From the NCBI GenBank assembly GCA_007741555.1, contig CP036526.1, forward strand, positions 4,650,001 through 4,714,000: a stretch of DNA of 64,000 nucleotides, read 5' to 3'. Below, piece by piece: positions 8,816 through 19,247 of the stretch (within the stretch, counting starts at the first letter, position 1; the number at the start of each line of letters is the position of its first letter). This DNA comes from Stieleria marina (GTDB lineage: Bacteria; Planctomycetota; Planctomycetia; Pirellulales; Pirellulaceae). Made by a program: the position numbers and the translations under genes. Under the pieces are notes generated by a model. It had not been told where the DNA came from, did no database searches, and was given only the letters and a program-made list of their open reading frames with translations.

Positions 8816-10612
8816 ATGAAACATATTCGCAACTTCTGTATCATCGCCCACATCGATCATGGCAAATCGACTTTGGCCGACCGCCTGATTCAGTCGTGTG
8901 GTGGCGTCACACAACGCGAATTCCACGACCAGATGCTCGATTCGATGGACATCGAACGCGAACGCGGCATCACGATCAAAAGCAATACGGTAACACTGAC
9001 TTACACTGCCAAAGACGGCGTCGAATACCAACTGAACTTGATCGACACTCCCGGCCACGTCGACTTTTCGCATGAAGTGCGGCGATCGCTGATGGCGTGC
9101 GAAGGCGCGTTGATGGTGGTCGATGCATCGCAGGGCGTGGAAGCTCAAACGGTCGCGAACCTTTTCTTGGCCATGGAATACGATCTAGAACTGTTGCCGG
9201 TCATCAACAAGATTGACTTGCCGGCGGCCGACGTGGACCGTGTTCGCGAAGAAATCGACGCCGACTTAGGTTTGGATCCATTCCAAGCAATCCCTGTTTC
9301 CGCCAAGACCGGCGAGGGCATTGAGGATGTGTTGGAAGGAATCGTCAAGCACTTGCCGCCGCCCGAAGGAGATCCCGCCGCGCCGCTAAAGGCACTGGTG
9401 TTTGATGCGTTCTTTGACAAGTACCGCGGTGTGATCTTGCAAGTCCGCGTGATGGAAGGAACGATGAAACCGCGCGACACGATCCACTTCATGCACGCCG
9501 GCCGCGATTACAAAATCGACGAACTCGGCTACAACCAGTTCAAACTGATCCCCAAAGAAAAACTCTGCGCCGGCGAAGTGGGCTACATCGTTGCGGGCGT
9601 CAAAAGCGTTCAAGATATCGAAATCGGCGACACGCTGACACTGCTGGACCGCCAAGCCGACGAACCGATCCCAGGCTACCAACCGGCCAAGCAAGTGGTG
9701 TTTTCGTCGGTCTACCCCATGAGCACCGACGAGTACCAGGACCTGACCAAGGCGCTGGAAAAGCTATCGATCAACGATGCGGCACTGACCTACGAAAAAG
9801 ACAGCTCCGCTGCACTGGGGTTTGGTTTCCGCTGTGGCTTTTTGGGCCTATTGCACTTGGACGTCATCCAAGAGCGGCTACAACGCGAATTTGATCTTGG
9901 CTTGGTGATTTCGGCACCGTCGGTCAAATACAAATTGGATCTGCACGATGGCACCACGATCGAAGTCGATAATCCAAGCTACTGGCCGGACCCGACTAAC
10001 ATCGCATCGTCCAGCGAACCGTACATCAAAGCCCAGATCCTGACGCCCGAAGAATTCGTCGGACCGGTCATGGAACTCTGCCGCGAGCACCGCAGCGAAA
10101 GCCAAACGATGAACTATCTGTCCGCCGGACGGGTGGAAGTGGTCAGCGAGATGCCGCTGGGCGAAGTGCTGTTTGATTTTTACGGCAAGCTGAAGATGAT
10201 CACGCGTGGTTACGGATCGTTTGATTACGAACCGATCGAGTACCGCAAAACGGACGTGGTGAAGGTCGACATCTTGGTCAACAAAGAACCCGTCGATGCA
10301 CTGTCGTACTTGGTCCACCGCGACAAGGCCCGCGCAAGAGCACTTCACTACTGCGAACAACTGGCCGAAGCGATCCCACGGCACCAATTCAAGATCCCGA
10401 TCCAAGGTGCAATCGGTGGAACGATCATCGCGCGAGCCACGATCGCGCCGTTCCGCAAAGACGTGACGGCCAAGCTTTACGGCGGTGACGTGACGCGAAA
10501 GAAAAAGTTGCTTGAAAAGCAGAAGAAGGGCAAAGCCAAGATGAAACAATTTGGCAGTGTCAATATTCCGCAAAAAGCGTTCGTGTCCGTGCTGAGAGCC
10601 GACAAGGATTAG
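8816..10612 (+). CDS. lepA: Elongation factor 4 (LepA), ribosome back-translocase GTPase
   Basis: 598 residues, the normal length for EF-4. The start is the ATG at 8816, giving the canonical N-terminus MKHIRNFCIIAHIDHGKST with the P-loop AHIDHGKST. Other G motifs are RGITIKS (switch I), DTPGHVDF (G3) and NKIDLP (G4). The LepA-specific C-terminal domain ends in KKKLLEKQKKGKAKMKQFG. LepA binds stalled or mistranslocated ribosomes and aids 30S biogenesis. The gene stands alone here, whereas in many bacteria it is followed by lepB. Confidence 0.98.
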   Translation: MKHIRNFCIIAHIDHGKSTLADRLIQSCGGVTQREFHDQMLDSMDIERERGITIKSNTVTLTYTAKDGVEYQLNLIDTPGHVDFSHEVRRSLMACEGALMVVDASQGVEAQTVANLFLAMEYDLELLPVINKIDLPAADVDRVREEIDADLGLDPFQAIPVSAKTGEGIEDVLEGIVKHLPPPEGDPAAPLKALVFDAFFDKYRGVILQVRVMEGTMKPRDTIHFMHAGRDYKIDELGYNQFKLIPKEKLCAGEVGYIVAGVKSVQDIEIGDTLTLLDRQADEPIPGYQPAKQVVFSSVYPMSTDEYQDLTKALEKLSINDAALTYEKDSSAALGFGFRCGFLGLLHLDVIQERLQREFDLGLVISAPSVKYKLDLHDGTTIEVDNPSYWPDPTNIASSSEPYIKAQILTPEEFVGPVMELCREHRSESQTMNYLSAGRVEVVSEMPLGEVLFDFYGKLKMITRGYGSFDYEPIEYRKTDVVKVDILVNKEPVDALSYLVHRDKARARALHYCEQLAEAIPRHQFKIPIQGAIGGTIIARATIAPFRKDVTAKLYGGDVTRKKKLLEKQKKGKAKMKQFGSVNIPQKAFVSVLRADKD

Positions 10613-10706
10613 GCCGCGTCAACGACAGCAGCGAGACGCAAACCGCATCACGCCGGCAGCTTCACGTACACCGTGGCCCGTCAGATCGCGGCCAGTGAAC
10701 AATGGG

Positions 10707-10756
10707 CAGCGGCCAGTCGGCAGCGGCCAGTCGGCAATGGAAGCGGCCAGTCGGCA
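10707..10756. repeat. Short direct repeats downstream of lepA
   Basis: The unit CAGCGGCCAGTCGG occurs as two perfect tandem copies (10707-10720 and 10721-10734). A third, near-identical copy lies at 10741-10754 after a 6-bp spacer. It sits in the 235-bp gap between lepA and the convergent globin gene, so it may take part in transcription termination or be a neutral microsatellite-like array. Confidence 0.7.
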
Positions 10757-10847
10757 GTGGCAGTGGACGAAATCCCCGGCCGATGGCGTTCCACGACTCC
10801 AGTCCTACGGTCTTACCTACCAGCGACACTCGACTCTACTCGAACGT

Positions 10848-11234
10848 CTATTCGTCGACGTTTCGCATGAAGTCGGCGACGTTTGTGAAGAACGCTATTA
10901 GGTGCTGCTGTGCCAGCGGATCGAGTGGCACGTCCTCCATCGCCTCGTTCATCAATTTCAACCAACGATCTCGCTCGGCCTGCCCGATTTTGAAAGGGGC
11001 GTGCCGCATCCTTAACCTGGGATGGCCGCGTTTTTGGAGGTAGCGATCGGATCCGCCGAACCGAAAAATCAAGAACTCGCGCAAACGCTCTTCGCTGCCG
11101 GCCCAATCGTCTTGCGGATACATCGCCCCGATCAGGTCATCGGTTTTGACCTTTTGATAGAACGCAGCCACCATCTTGGTGAAGCCTTCTTCGCCGATCA
11201 ACTGTCCGATTTCGTGTTCATCCATATTGGACAT
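10848..11234 (-). CDS. glbO: Group II truncated haemoglobin
   Basis: 128 residues, the size of 2-on-2 globins. The group II signature is clear: YP at 39-40, LREFLIFRFGG (51-61), and HPRLRMRHAPF with proximal haem ligand His78. TyrB10 (Tyr26) and the conserved TrpG8 (Trp91 in ERDRWL) are also present. Such globins bind oxygen or nitric oxide and may act in detoxification or redox sensing in the cytosol. It lies 7 bp from the next minus-strand gene, with which it may be co-transcribed. Confidence 0.9.
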   Translation of the reverse strand: MSNMDEHEIGQLIGEEGFTKMVAAFYQKVKTDDLIGAMYPQDDWAGSEERLREFLIFRFGGSDRYLQKRGHPRLRMRHAPFKIGQAERDRWLKLMNEAMEDVPLDPLAQQHLIAFFTNVADFMRNVDE

Positions 11235-11241
11235 TTCTGAG

Positions 11242-11679
11242 CTATTTCAATTCGTTTGCGAGTGATTCGGTCCGCCGCGTCAAATCCAGAATCTGTTCTC
11301 GAATCGCTGCATAAGCCGCCTCGCGGTCCGATTCGGTCAATCCAGTGCTAGTAGCCAACTCGTGCAATCGATGTTCGAGGTCGGCTTCCTGCTGCTCCAA
11401 ATGCTGGCAGTCTTCCAAACATTCGTGATCCGATTGGGATGCGCGGTCCTTTTCGATCCCGATCGCCGATTTCAACTTGGCCAGTGCCGCATCGTATTTG
11501 CCATCGTCGAACTTGTCTTTCTCATTCCGAAGCAAATCAAAAACACTGGCACTTAGATCGCGAACTTGGGCGACGACTTGCCGAGACGATTCCTTTTCCT
11601 CGGCCGTCCCGAACAAAAAGTTGTAGCCCACCAGCAAGATGGCCAGCAGTATGACGAATTTAAAGAGTGTCTTGATCAT
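11242..11679 (-). CDS. Small membrane-anchored coiled-coil protein, unknown
   Basis: 145 residues from the ATG at 11679. The frame extends further upstream but that part is out of character and overlaps the divergent gene's leader. One transmembrane helix (~5-22, FKFVILLAILLVGYNFLF) is followed by a long charged helical segment with heptad-like Leu, Ala and Glu, probably a coiled coil in the periplasm or cytoplasm. It lies just upstream of the globin gene on the same strand. No family recognised. Confidence 0.6.
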   Translation of the reverse strand: MIKTLFKFVILLAILLVGYNFLFGTAEEKESSRQVVAQVRDLSASVFDLLRNEKDKFDDGKYDAALAKLKSAIGIEKDRASQSDHECLEDCQHLEQQEADLEHRLHELATSTGLTESDREAAYAAIREQILDLTRRTESLANELK

Positions 11680-11818
11680 TTTGATTTCAATCCTAACTGG
11701 AGCACGCACGCGATCGCCGCTGCTTTGCAATGATCGCCGATGTGACCAGAAGTTCAATAGGCGGGCTCCCATCACAGTGCGTATTGCCAATCCCGTGCTG
11801 ACATCCGACGATAGCATC

Positions 11819-12715
11819 ATGAATCTGGATGACAGCCACCACGAAATCGTTTTTCGATCGCACCACCGCGGTGCCTGCATGGAATTGCGTTTGGTATTGG
11901 AATCGGCCGAGATCACCAACCAAGTGTCGCATCAAGCCGGCGAGTGGTTCTTGATCGTTGCCGAATCCGATGCGACCGCCGCCTTTGCCGAACTTGCCGC
12001 GTACCGCAAAGACAATCCGCTGAAGCAACCCATACGCACCGAACGGGTGCGAGTCTACGGAGGTGCGATCGCGGGTGCGTTTATCTACGCTGCGTTGCTG
12101 ATCGCCTTTGGCCGCGTCACGTTGCCGGAATCATCACAGGAAACGTGGAATGCGATCGGGCGAATGAACTCGGGGCAAGTCATGGACGGCCAAGTGTGGC
12201 GCATCGTCACTGCGTTGACACTGCACGCCGACGCGGAGCACTTGATGTCCAACGTCGCGTTTGGATCGGTGTTTGGATTGATGGCGGGCCGCATTTTAGG
12301 CGGCGGCGTCGGCTGGCTGACAATCTTGCTGGCCGGAGCGATCGGCAATGGCTTGAACGCTTTGATGCGTGAACCAGATCATTCATCGATCGGGGCATCA
12401 ACGGCGGTGTTCGCTGCCATCGGCGTCATGGTCGCCCATGCACTGCATCCTCGGTTTGCCACGGCGGACCGATTGCTAAAACGATGGAGTCCGCTGATCG
12501 GAGGCGTGCTGCTGCTGGCCATGATTGGAGTCGGTGGCGAACGCACGGACGTGGGCGCGCACGTAACCGGATTTGTCGGCGGCGTCATGCTGGGATGGCT
12601 GGCCGCTCGATTGCCGCATCATTGGCTAACAAACAATCGCGTCCAAGTTCTTGCAGGCGTCGCCGCGATTGCGATTGTTGCAGTCGCGTGGGCAATCGCC
12701 ATCGGCACCGTTTAG
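11819..12715 (+). CDS. Rhomboid-family intramembrane serine protease
   Basis: 298 residues from the ATG at 11819. Residues 1-75 are a soluble N-terminal domain. About six hydrophobic helices follow from residue 79. The rhomboid catalytic dyad is visible as Ser194 in GASTAVFA and His248 in GAHVTGFVGG. HLMSN (141-145) supplies the conserved His and Asn of the oxyanion region. Rhomboids cleave transmembrane substrates within the lipid bilayer. Divergent from the coiled-coil membrane protein gene, 139 bp away. Substrate unknown. Confidence 0.9.
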   Translation: MNLDDSHHEIVFRSHHRGACMELRLVLESAEITNQVSHQAGEWFLIVAESDATAAFAELAAYRKDNPLKQPIRTERVRVYGGAIAGAFIYAALLIAFGRVTLPESSQETWNAIGRMNSGQVMDGQVWRIVTALTLHADAEHLMSNVAFGSVFGLMAGRILGGGVGWLTILLAGAIGNGLNALMREPDHSSIGASTAVFAAIGVMVAHALHPRFATADRLLKRWSPLIGGVLLLAMIGVGGERTDVGAHVTGFVGGVMLGWLAARLPHHWLTNNRVQVLAGVAAIAIVAVAWAIAIGTV

Positions 12716-12943
12716 TTGGCCGACGTCCTTGCGAAGGTGAATGTCGCAAGTTTCGAGCGTCGCAAGTTTCGATCAACCAAGTGCGAGATCGCTGCCGGAA
12801 CAATCACTGTCGAAACTCCGGCCGCTGGAAGTTGTCCCGCCTACAGTTTGGCGGGACAACGTTTGGCCAGAACGCTGTCAAAACGATGACAGAAGTATGC
12901 CGACTGGTCGCCGACGATTCTCACGCTAGCTTCGACTTGGCGA

Positions 12944-15900
12944 CTAGGCTGCCACCAATTCGCGGTTCAAAGCAGCGTACTTGATCCAGTCGTTCATCTC
13001 TTCCAAGTCGGGCATTTTTCCGCCACGGAGAATTCGCTTTCCTTCGCTGCTTTTTGCAATCGGCAGGATCACGCCAAGCAGTTCGTCCGCGTCGTACGCA
13101 GCGACTTCCTCGGGCGTCGTTACCTCGGCTGCCACCAACAACTGTGCATCATGGCCGCGAAGCATGGGAATGCGACACACCAAAGTCGACTGTTGCTGCC
13201 AAGTCAAAACCGTGCTAGCGTCAATTCGTCGATGATCCAGATCGCTGGCGATTGTTTCCGGATCGGCCGAAAGCAAATCATCGACCGTGTGAATCCCAAC
13301 GGCTTCCAACCGAGCAGCCATGCGAGCTCCAATCGACGGTGCATCGACGACCGGGCTGCTGCGATCCAAGTAGAACCGCAGCTCTTGATCGCTGTCACGT
13401 TCGACACGCGATTCGTGTTCGCGACGTTCACGCGGCTCACGATCTTCGCGAGGCTCACGATCGCTGCGATCGTACTGACGTGGCTCACGCTGCGAACGAG
13501 TGTATTCACGTGGTTCGCGTTCGGTTCGTGTGTATTCGCGTGGCTGACGATCCGTCGATTCACGCTGCATGCGGACGACGTCACGCTCGCTGCGATTTCG
13601 GTTGCGAACTCGACGACCGGTTCGGCCCGAGGATCGGTTGGCACGGCCTGAACCTGAACCACTACCGTTGCTAGCCCCGGAACCGCTTCCTAAACCGCTT
13701 CCCGAACCACTACCAACGCCACTGCCAGATCGATTGCTGCGGCCCCGGCCTGAGCCGTTGCCTGATCCGTTGCCTGATCCGTTTCCGGTGCCATTATCAT
13801 TGCCATATCCAACGCCACTGCCGTTTCGACCAGTGCCATTTGCATAGCCATTGGTTCCGGCCCCTAGCACGCGGCCGCCATCATCACTGGCATTAATCCC
13901 GTATCGATTTCGTCCGGCGACGTACGCTCGATCGTAGTCATCGCGCGAATTCTGATTTTGGTCAACGCTGCGTCCCAGAGTGACGCGCCCTTCATCGCGA
14001 TCATGTCCCAGGGTGCGGACGGATCGACGGCGGTTTACTCGGCGGCGACGACGCCCGTCGGCCGATCGACCATTTTCGCCGACGACTTCGTACTCGTAGC
14101 GATCACTGTCAAACTGAAAATTGGCATCCACATCGCGAACAACGCGTCCGTCAACCGTACGAATCTTGTTGGACCGCGGGCTTCCAAAGCCAACGTGACC
14201 ATCGTCCGAAGCGTTCGCTGCGGCAATCCAGCTAGTGATTCGCGACAATTCTTGACTGCTGCCGCTTAATAGGATTCGCTGTCCCATTCCCGTTGCCAGG
14301 AACGATTCGACACGCTGCAGCAGATCAACCGGATGGATCGCTGCCAGTTGTGCTGGGTCACTGATTCCGCATCCGACCAACACGCGAGAATCGAATCCGC
14401 GAAGCTGGGGAACGCGGCAGACCAAACGACATTCCGATTGCCATTGCCGAATCGTGCTGGCGTCGACATTGGCCAACCCCAACGAATCAGCCAATCGATT
14501 GGGATCTTGGCTCATCAAGTGATTGATGTGCGTGACGTCCAAGCCACGTAGACGAGCCGCTGCGACTGCATCGACCGACGGAGCTTGATCAATGGGGCTG
14601 TCGACGGACAGAAAAAACGGTGTCTTTACTTTACGAATCGGTGCGATCTGATTGCCCGCAGCCATTTGTCCGGCAACGACTTGGCCGGCAGCAACTTGTC
14701 CGGCAGCCGATGAATAAAACGCTGGATGCGCTGCGGCACCATAGCCCGCATCGGCGATCGGATAGCCTGCATACTGACGATTTAGATCGTGCAATGGAGC
14801 GGAAACGACCGCGCCACTGGCCACGTGTTCGCTGCCAGCCGTCGTGTACGAATCGGCAAAGTAATAGCCGTCGCGAAACGCAATGCCGTCGGTCGCAAAT
14901 TCGGTCGGTGGCAACTGGTGATTTCGGAACTCACGCGGATTGTCGTACACGCCGTACGCTTCACGCCACGCGGTATCAAAATCACGATTGATGTCGACAG
15001 GCGTTGAATGGGCTACCGGTCGAAACGATCGTCGGTCAGCTGCTTGCGGCGCATTGCTCGCTGAATAGCTCGGGAAACCGCTGCGAGTGTAGTCCATCGC
15101 TCCGTACGCCGGTGGCGTGTAGGAAGCGGTGTTTGGATTGACGGTGCCATCTGGCCGTGCATGATTCCCCGCGACACCATGGCCGACGGAGCGATAATCG
15201 GCAGCCGTTTTGTTGCCGTACGTGTGGGCGTGTGGCCCCACGTACTTTTCGCTTTGGTACTGTGGTCGCCAAAGAGGACGATGTGGATGAACGGTTCGCT
15301 CGGCATGCAGATTGAATGCGCGGCCGCCGACTTGTTGAACTTGTCGTGACAATTCGTGACTGCTGGTCAGCAAAACGACTTGTCGGCCCGACCGAGCGTA
15401 ATCGTGCAGTGCCGCGGCAATCGGATGACTTGCTTGTCCGTTGAAACTGTAGTCGCGGTAAACAGCAAGATGCGGATCAAATCCAGCCTCGTAGGTCACC
15501 GCGTGAGGCTGAACGAACTGTAGCAATTCACGTTGTGTTTCAAACACAAGCGGGATACTGCGTCCGGTGCGAGCCAGCAGATCGCCAGCGGCCATTCGGA
15601 CGGCCATGGATGCCAACGCACGATCCGCGGCGGAAACTTGACTTTCGTCGACACCATTAATGCGAACGGATCCGGATGCATCTTGACCGGTGGCCACTAG
15701 ATGGGCGTTGGGATGGTGACCAACATAGTGCCCATCCACCGCCCGCGTTGGACGAAACGATGCTGCCGACCAATCGACTCGGCTCAATCGGCCCGCCGAC
15801 AAACGAACCAGCCAACGACTGGCTGCTTCGGAAAGTGGCGATTGACTGTGTGTGTGTCGAACTGCACCAAGCTGACGCATCAAATCAGTCCGTCGCAATC

Positions 15901-17818
15901 GCAACCACTGGACGCGCGACTGGGAAGCCAACTGATCGTCGATTCGACGTAGTTCGGCGACAATGGCATCGCGATCGATCCAGTTGTGCTCGGATGTGGC
16001 CGACGAACGACTGGCATCGTGTGTTTCGTACCATTGATTCAGAACGGGCAGTTCACGCATCTCACGGCGGATCTGAGCGGCTTCGGAAAGACAACGCCCC
16101 AGGTCAGCTTCGATGCTGCGTAATTCGGCGATGCGATCGTTGCGTTCACGTTCGCTGCGTGCGCGATTCCACTGCGACCAATCAAACGATTCACGACGCG
16201 GCGAATCGACGGGTACGCCCGGTACGCTGCGGCCGCGCGAATCTCGAAGCGGATCGCTTCGGAGCAGGCTCTCGCGGTGGTCGACCAATTGTGCGATCGC
16301 GGTCGTCAACCAGCGTTCGCTGCGCGTCAACTCTTCGACTTCATCCAACCGAGAGTTCGTCACGTAGTTACGTTGGACGTCGCCAGCGTAACGAGCTGTG
16401 CGGGACTGAACGGCGTCCAGGTCGGCACGAATGGCGGCCAAAGTTTCGGCCAAAGTTGAATTTGCCAGCGGCGTTTCGGGATGTGTCGACGCAGAACGTG
16501 TCGTGCGATAATCGCTGTTGGCACGGTACCAATTCGACGCCAAGTTGTCGCCTTTGACGTAACGGTCCAGCAACCAATCGATCTGACGCGTTGCCGAATC
16601 GATTCGCAATTCGATGTCTTCCAGTGGAACACCGACTCGCGACGTGTCTCCGTAAACTTGCTCCCAACTGCCGACGCGGTCATAGCGATCCACGGAGCGA
16701 ACAAATTCGTCCATGTAGCTGTGCCGAATCGAATCGCCCGCACCTTGCCGCGTGGACAAGTGTTGGCGTGCACCGACGATCGCGTCACGAAGCCCTCGAA
16801 CTTCGATCAACGTGCGGCGCCAGTGGATCATCTGCGCGTCCAGATCTTCCAAGCGACTGCGAAGGTCGTCGTCGATCGTCGCGGCGTGTGTTTCGTAGTT
16901 GTAGCTGGAATAGGCCGTGGAGTAGGACGCAGCATGGCGTGCGACGTCGTGATCCAAATCAGCGATCCAACGCTGCAGTTCGCTGCGACGCGCACGCAGG
17001 TTGCGCGTTTGGTTGTAAATCGATTCCAATCGTGATTCGTGAGCCCGATGATCGCGGGTACCGTAGCTAGCCACGACAGGACGTGCGTAAGGACGACGGG
17101 CTCCCGACGCCAATCTTGCGTTAAGCTCATTGCGGCGGCTGACCAAGTTTTCGTAGTCAAACGTCGTGTGCTGCAAACGTGCCAATTCCGCTTCGACGTC
17201 CGCCAGTTCGCTTCGCAAGTGACGGCGTTGATCGTTTTCACGGACATCCGCGTGGGTTCCATGCAGCTGGTCGCCAGCGTAGACACCACGATCGTGGTAT
17301 GCGGCATCGGTAGCGATCGGCAACGATTGATAAGTCCGCGGATCATCCAACCCGCTTCGCACACAAGCCGAAACAACTCGGGCGACACTGGTCACGGCGG
17401 AATCCGTGATCACGCCGTCGACGATGGATTCGGGAAGCGACAACGACGCTGCGCTGTGCATCGCATCGTTGCTGCGGCCGACATTGGCGATCCACGAATG
17501 ACGCAGGGCACCGTAGCTGTGCACCGATTCGCCGCGAGATTCAAAGTCGATGGTCCGGCGTCCGGTATTGGTACCGTCAAGTTCGCGGCGGCAGTGAACT
17601 TTGCCATACTGATCCGCCCAAACAACGCGGCCAGCCGAGGAGCTCATCATTCCCAGCGGATACTCGCGTGAGATCAGCGAGTCGCGGATAAATCGTGAGA
17701 TAGCGGTTTTGCCAGAACCTTCGGGACCGCAGATCACATTCAAGTGTTCTGCGAAAGGTCCTAGTTCGACACGATTGAGAGGTCCGTGTGCATCAATGTC
17801 AATCCGGTCCAACAACAT
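12944..17818 (-). CDS. Giant ABC/SMC-type ATPase with coiled coil and two DUF4332 domains
   Basis: 1624 residues from the ATG at 17818, which follows a strong GGAGGAG 7 nt upstream. An upstream ATG at 17866 lacks such a site. The N-terminal half-site has Walker A GPEGSGKT (31-38). Then comes a long Arg-, Glu- and Gln-rich coiled-coil-like region, then a second ATPase half. That half has a degenerate signature ([18 protein letters not shown]), a Walker B-like IPLVFE lacking the usual Asp-Glu pair, and an H-loop LLTSSHE. Two DUF4332 (helix-hairpin-helix-like) domains lie at ~1075-1200 and ~1485-1620. Between them are a Gly/Ser/Asn low-complexity stretch (~1320-1396) and an Arg/Glu-rich stretch built on REPREY repeats (~1410-1475). 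The architecture suggests a DNA- or chromatin-associated structural ATPase, perhaps related to YhaN/SMC proteins. That role is inference. Confidence 0.8.
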   Translation of the reverse strand: MLLDRIDIDAHGPLNRVELGPFAEHLNVICGPEGSGKTAISRFIRDSLISREYPLGMMSSSAGRVVWADQYGKVHCRRELDGTNTGRRTIDFESRGESVHSYGALRHSWIANVGRSNDAMHSAASLSLPESIVDGVITDSAVTSVARVVSACVRSGLDDPRTYQSLPIATDAAYHDRGVYAGDQLHGTHADVRENDQRRHLRSELADVEAELARLQHTTFDYENLVSRRNELNARLASGARRPYARPVVASYGTRDHRAHESRLESIYNQTRNLRARRSELQRWIADLDHDVARHAASYSTAYSSYNYETHAATIDDDLRSRLEDLDAQMIHWRRTLIEVRGLRDAIVGARQHLSTRQGAGDSIRHSYMDEFVRSVDRYDRVGSWEQVYGDTSRVGVPLEDIELRIDSATRQIDWLLDRYVKGDNLASNWYRANSDYRTTRSASTHPETPLANSTLAETLAAIRADLDAVQSRTARYAGDVQRNYVTNSRLDEVEELTRSERWLTTAIAQLVDHRESLLRSDPLRDSRGRSVPGVPVDSPRRESFDWSQWNRARSERERNDRIAELRSIEADLGRCLSEAAQIRREMRELPVLNQWYETHDASRSSATSEHNWIDRDAIVAELRRIDDQLASQSRVQWLRLRRTDLMRQLGAVRHTHSQSPLSEAASRWLVRLSAGRLSRVDWSAASFRPTRAVDGHYVGHHPNAHLVATGQDASGSVRINGVDESQVSAADRALASMAVRMAAGDLLARTGRSIPLVFETQRELLQFVQPHAVTYEAGFDPHLAVYRDYSFNGQASHPIAAALHDYARSGRQVVLLTSSHELSRQVQQVGGRAFNLHAERTVHPHRPLWRPQYQSEKYVGPHAHTYGNKTAADYRSVGHGVAGNHARPDGTVNPNTASYTPPAYGAMDYTRSGFPSYSASNAPQAADRRSFRPVAHSTPVDINRDFDTAWREAYGVYDNPREFRNHQLPPTEFATDGIAFRDGYYFADSYTTAGSEHVASGAVVSAPLHDLNRQYAGYPIADAGYGAAAHPAFYSSAAGQVAAGQVVAGQMAAGNQIAPIRKVKTPFFLSVDSPIDQAPSVDAVAAARLRGLDVTHINHLMSQDPNRLADSLGLANVDASTIRQWQSECRLVCRVPQLRGFDSRVLVGCGISDPAQLAAIHPVDLLQRVESFLATGMGQRILLSGSSQELSRITSWIAAANASDDGHVGFGSPRSNKIRTVDGRVVRDVDANFQFDSDRYEYEVVGENGRSADGRRRRRVNRRRSVRTLGHDRDEGRVTLGRSVDQNQNSRDDYDRAYVAGRNRYGINASDDGGRVLGAGTNGYANGTGRNGSGVGYGNDNGTGNGSGNGSGNGSGRGRSNRSGSGVGSGSGSGLGSGSGASNGSGSGSGRANRSSGRTGRRVRNRNRSERDVVRMQRESTDRQPREYTRTEREPREYTRSQREPRQYDRSDREPREDREPRERREHESRVERDSDQELRFYLDRSSPVVDAPSIGARMAARLEAVGIHTVDDLLSADPETIASDLDHRRIDASTVLTWQQQSTLVCRIPMLRGHDAQLLVAAEVTTPEEVAAYDADELLGVILPIAKSSEGKRILRGGKMPDLEEMNDWIKYAALNRELVAA
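13640..13840. repeat. Internal low-complexity repeats in the DUF4332 ATPase gene
   Basis: The coding DNA here consists of short degenerate units such as CCGTTGCCTGATCCG, tandem at ~13756-13785, encoding alternating Gly with Ser or Asn. It yields a flexible, uncharged linker between the two DUF4332 domains. Slippage in such repeats would change linker length in steps of a few residues. Confidence 0.7.
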
Positions 17819-18263
17819 GGTCTGGCTCCTCCATAAGCCACGTGAATCAATGTTGCGATCAGTCATCAGGTTTCGGCGATCCTGCCAAAATCTTTCGTCA
17901 ACAACTGACCACCTTTTGCGGGTAGGTTGCGAACTTTAGTCGAGTTGCAGTTTCACGGAAAGAGCGAAACGTGATCAGACGTCCCTTGGTAGAGAATTTT
18001 GATCACTCCTTCGTCGACGCTATCACTTGCAATCTACGGTCGTTGAAAGTCACAGTCGCCAAATGACAGTCGCTGCCCCCCGGAAACCCGCGTTACGGCG
18101 GATCGCAGAGTGATCCGATGAAAGCAAATCCAACGTGATACGACAAAAACCCCGTCGTCTGGAACAGATCCGCCGACAACGAACTTGACGTCGCCGCGCC
18201 ATCGTTCGTACTTTCGCGGCAATTCCGGTTCATCCCACCGTTCCACGCGTCACCCATTCTGCC
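17819..18263. other. Divergent intergenic region upstream of the giant ATPase and the lipoprotein gene
   Basis: 445 bp. On the minus strand it holds the GGAGGAG ribosome site at 17826-17832 of the ATPase gene. The remainder must contain divergent promoters. No RNA structure or repeat was recognised. Confidence 0.5.
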
Positions 18264-19160
18264 GTGCACGCCATTCGCAACGCCCGCTGTTTTTTCCCTG
18301 CACTCGCTTTGCTAGCGTTGTGTGTTTGCGGCTGCGCGACTTGGACCGACCGCACGACCGGCATTTTGGAAGCGGCAACAACGGGCAAAACCGGACACGG
18401 CGAATCACCACTTTCGAAGCTGAAAGAAAACAGCAAAAACATTGTTCTGAACGTGGAATTCGTGCCCATCAAAGTCGACGAAACATCACTGGATGAAATT
18501 CAATCGATTTGGCAGTGGACCGATGAAACCGTCGTCGATCCAGGCTTGCGCCGCGAACTATCGCTCAATGGAATCCGCGCAGGGCGAGTCATTCGCCGCG
18601 ATCGACTGATCCAGCGACTCGATCAAATGCGTTCGACCGACGGCGTGCTCGATCAGTTTTTGTCGCAAGCCGACATCGCCAGCGAAGTTTCTCATGGCGG
18701 CCAACGAATTCCGATGCGGGTTGGTCGACGTTACGAATTGCCGGTACGTCAACCGATCGAAGGCACCCACGTTTCGATGGTGCGTCTTGACGGGGAGCTT
18801 TTCGGACGCACCCTCCAAGATCCGCAATTTTTGTTCGCCGTCAAAGCCACGACCGGAAACACGACTCGCGAAATCAATCTGCAGCTGCGTCCGGAAATTC
18901 AACACGGTTCGATGCGTCAACGGTGGATCAGCAGCGATACCGCTTTGCGAATCAATACGCGGCGAGAAACCTGGTCACTCGAGTCACTGGACTTAAATCT
19001 GACGGGCGTCGAAGGCGACACGTTCTTTATCGGCGGCACGACACCTCGCGTCGGCCTGGGAAAACAAATGCTTAGCGGTCACCGCAGCGACAACAGCCAA
19101 CATCAAGTCGTTATGCTGATCACGTTTGACCAAATCCCAACGGCCGCTGAACAGCTCTAG
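18264..19160 (+). CDS. Lipoprotein of unknown function
   Basis: 298 residues. The N-terminus is a lipoprotein signal: basic MHAIRNARCF, a hydrophobic core LALLALCVCG and a lipobox ending in Cys24, followed by ATWTDR. The mature part is mainly beta, with no recognised catalytic motif. It contains a basic segment VIRRDRLIQRLDQM that could bind another envelope component. It probably sits on an inner-leaflet or outer-membrane surface. It ends 87 bp before the start of the reductase gene on the same strand. Confidence 0.7.
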   Translation: MHAIRNARCFFPALALLALCVCGCATWTDRTTGILEAATTGKTGHGESPLSKLKENSKNIVLNVEFVPIKVDETSLDEIQSIWQWTDETVVDPGLRRELSLNGIRAGRVIRRDRLIQRLDQMRSTDGVLDQFLSQADIASEVSHGGQRIPMRVGRRYELPVRQPIEGTHVSMVRLDGELFGRTLQDPQFLFAVKATTGNTTREINLQLRPEIQHGSMRQRWISSDTALRINTRRETWSLESLDLNLTGVEGDTFFIGGTTPRVGLGKQMLSGHRSDNSQHQVVMLITFDQIPTAAEQL

Positions 19161-19247
19161 TTGCCAGTTGTCCGCTTGGCTTTTCCGGCAGGAACTTACC
19201 AGGGCGACTTCCAGCCGCCAGATCCGCAACTCTCTTATCACCCCAAC

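Noticed and set aside
10673-10901. Short plus-strand frames through the repeats after lepA
   Set aside because: They are open only because of the repeat period and run antisense into the globin gene.
15676-16557. 293-codon plus-strand frame
   Set aside because: It is antisense to the giant ATPase gene, has high Arg/Ser content and no recognised domain.
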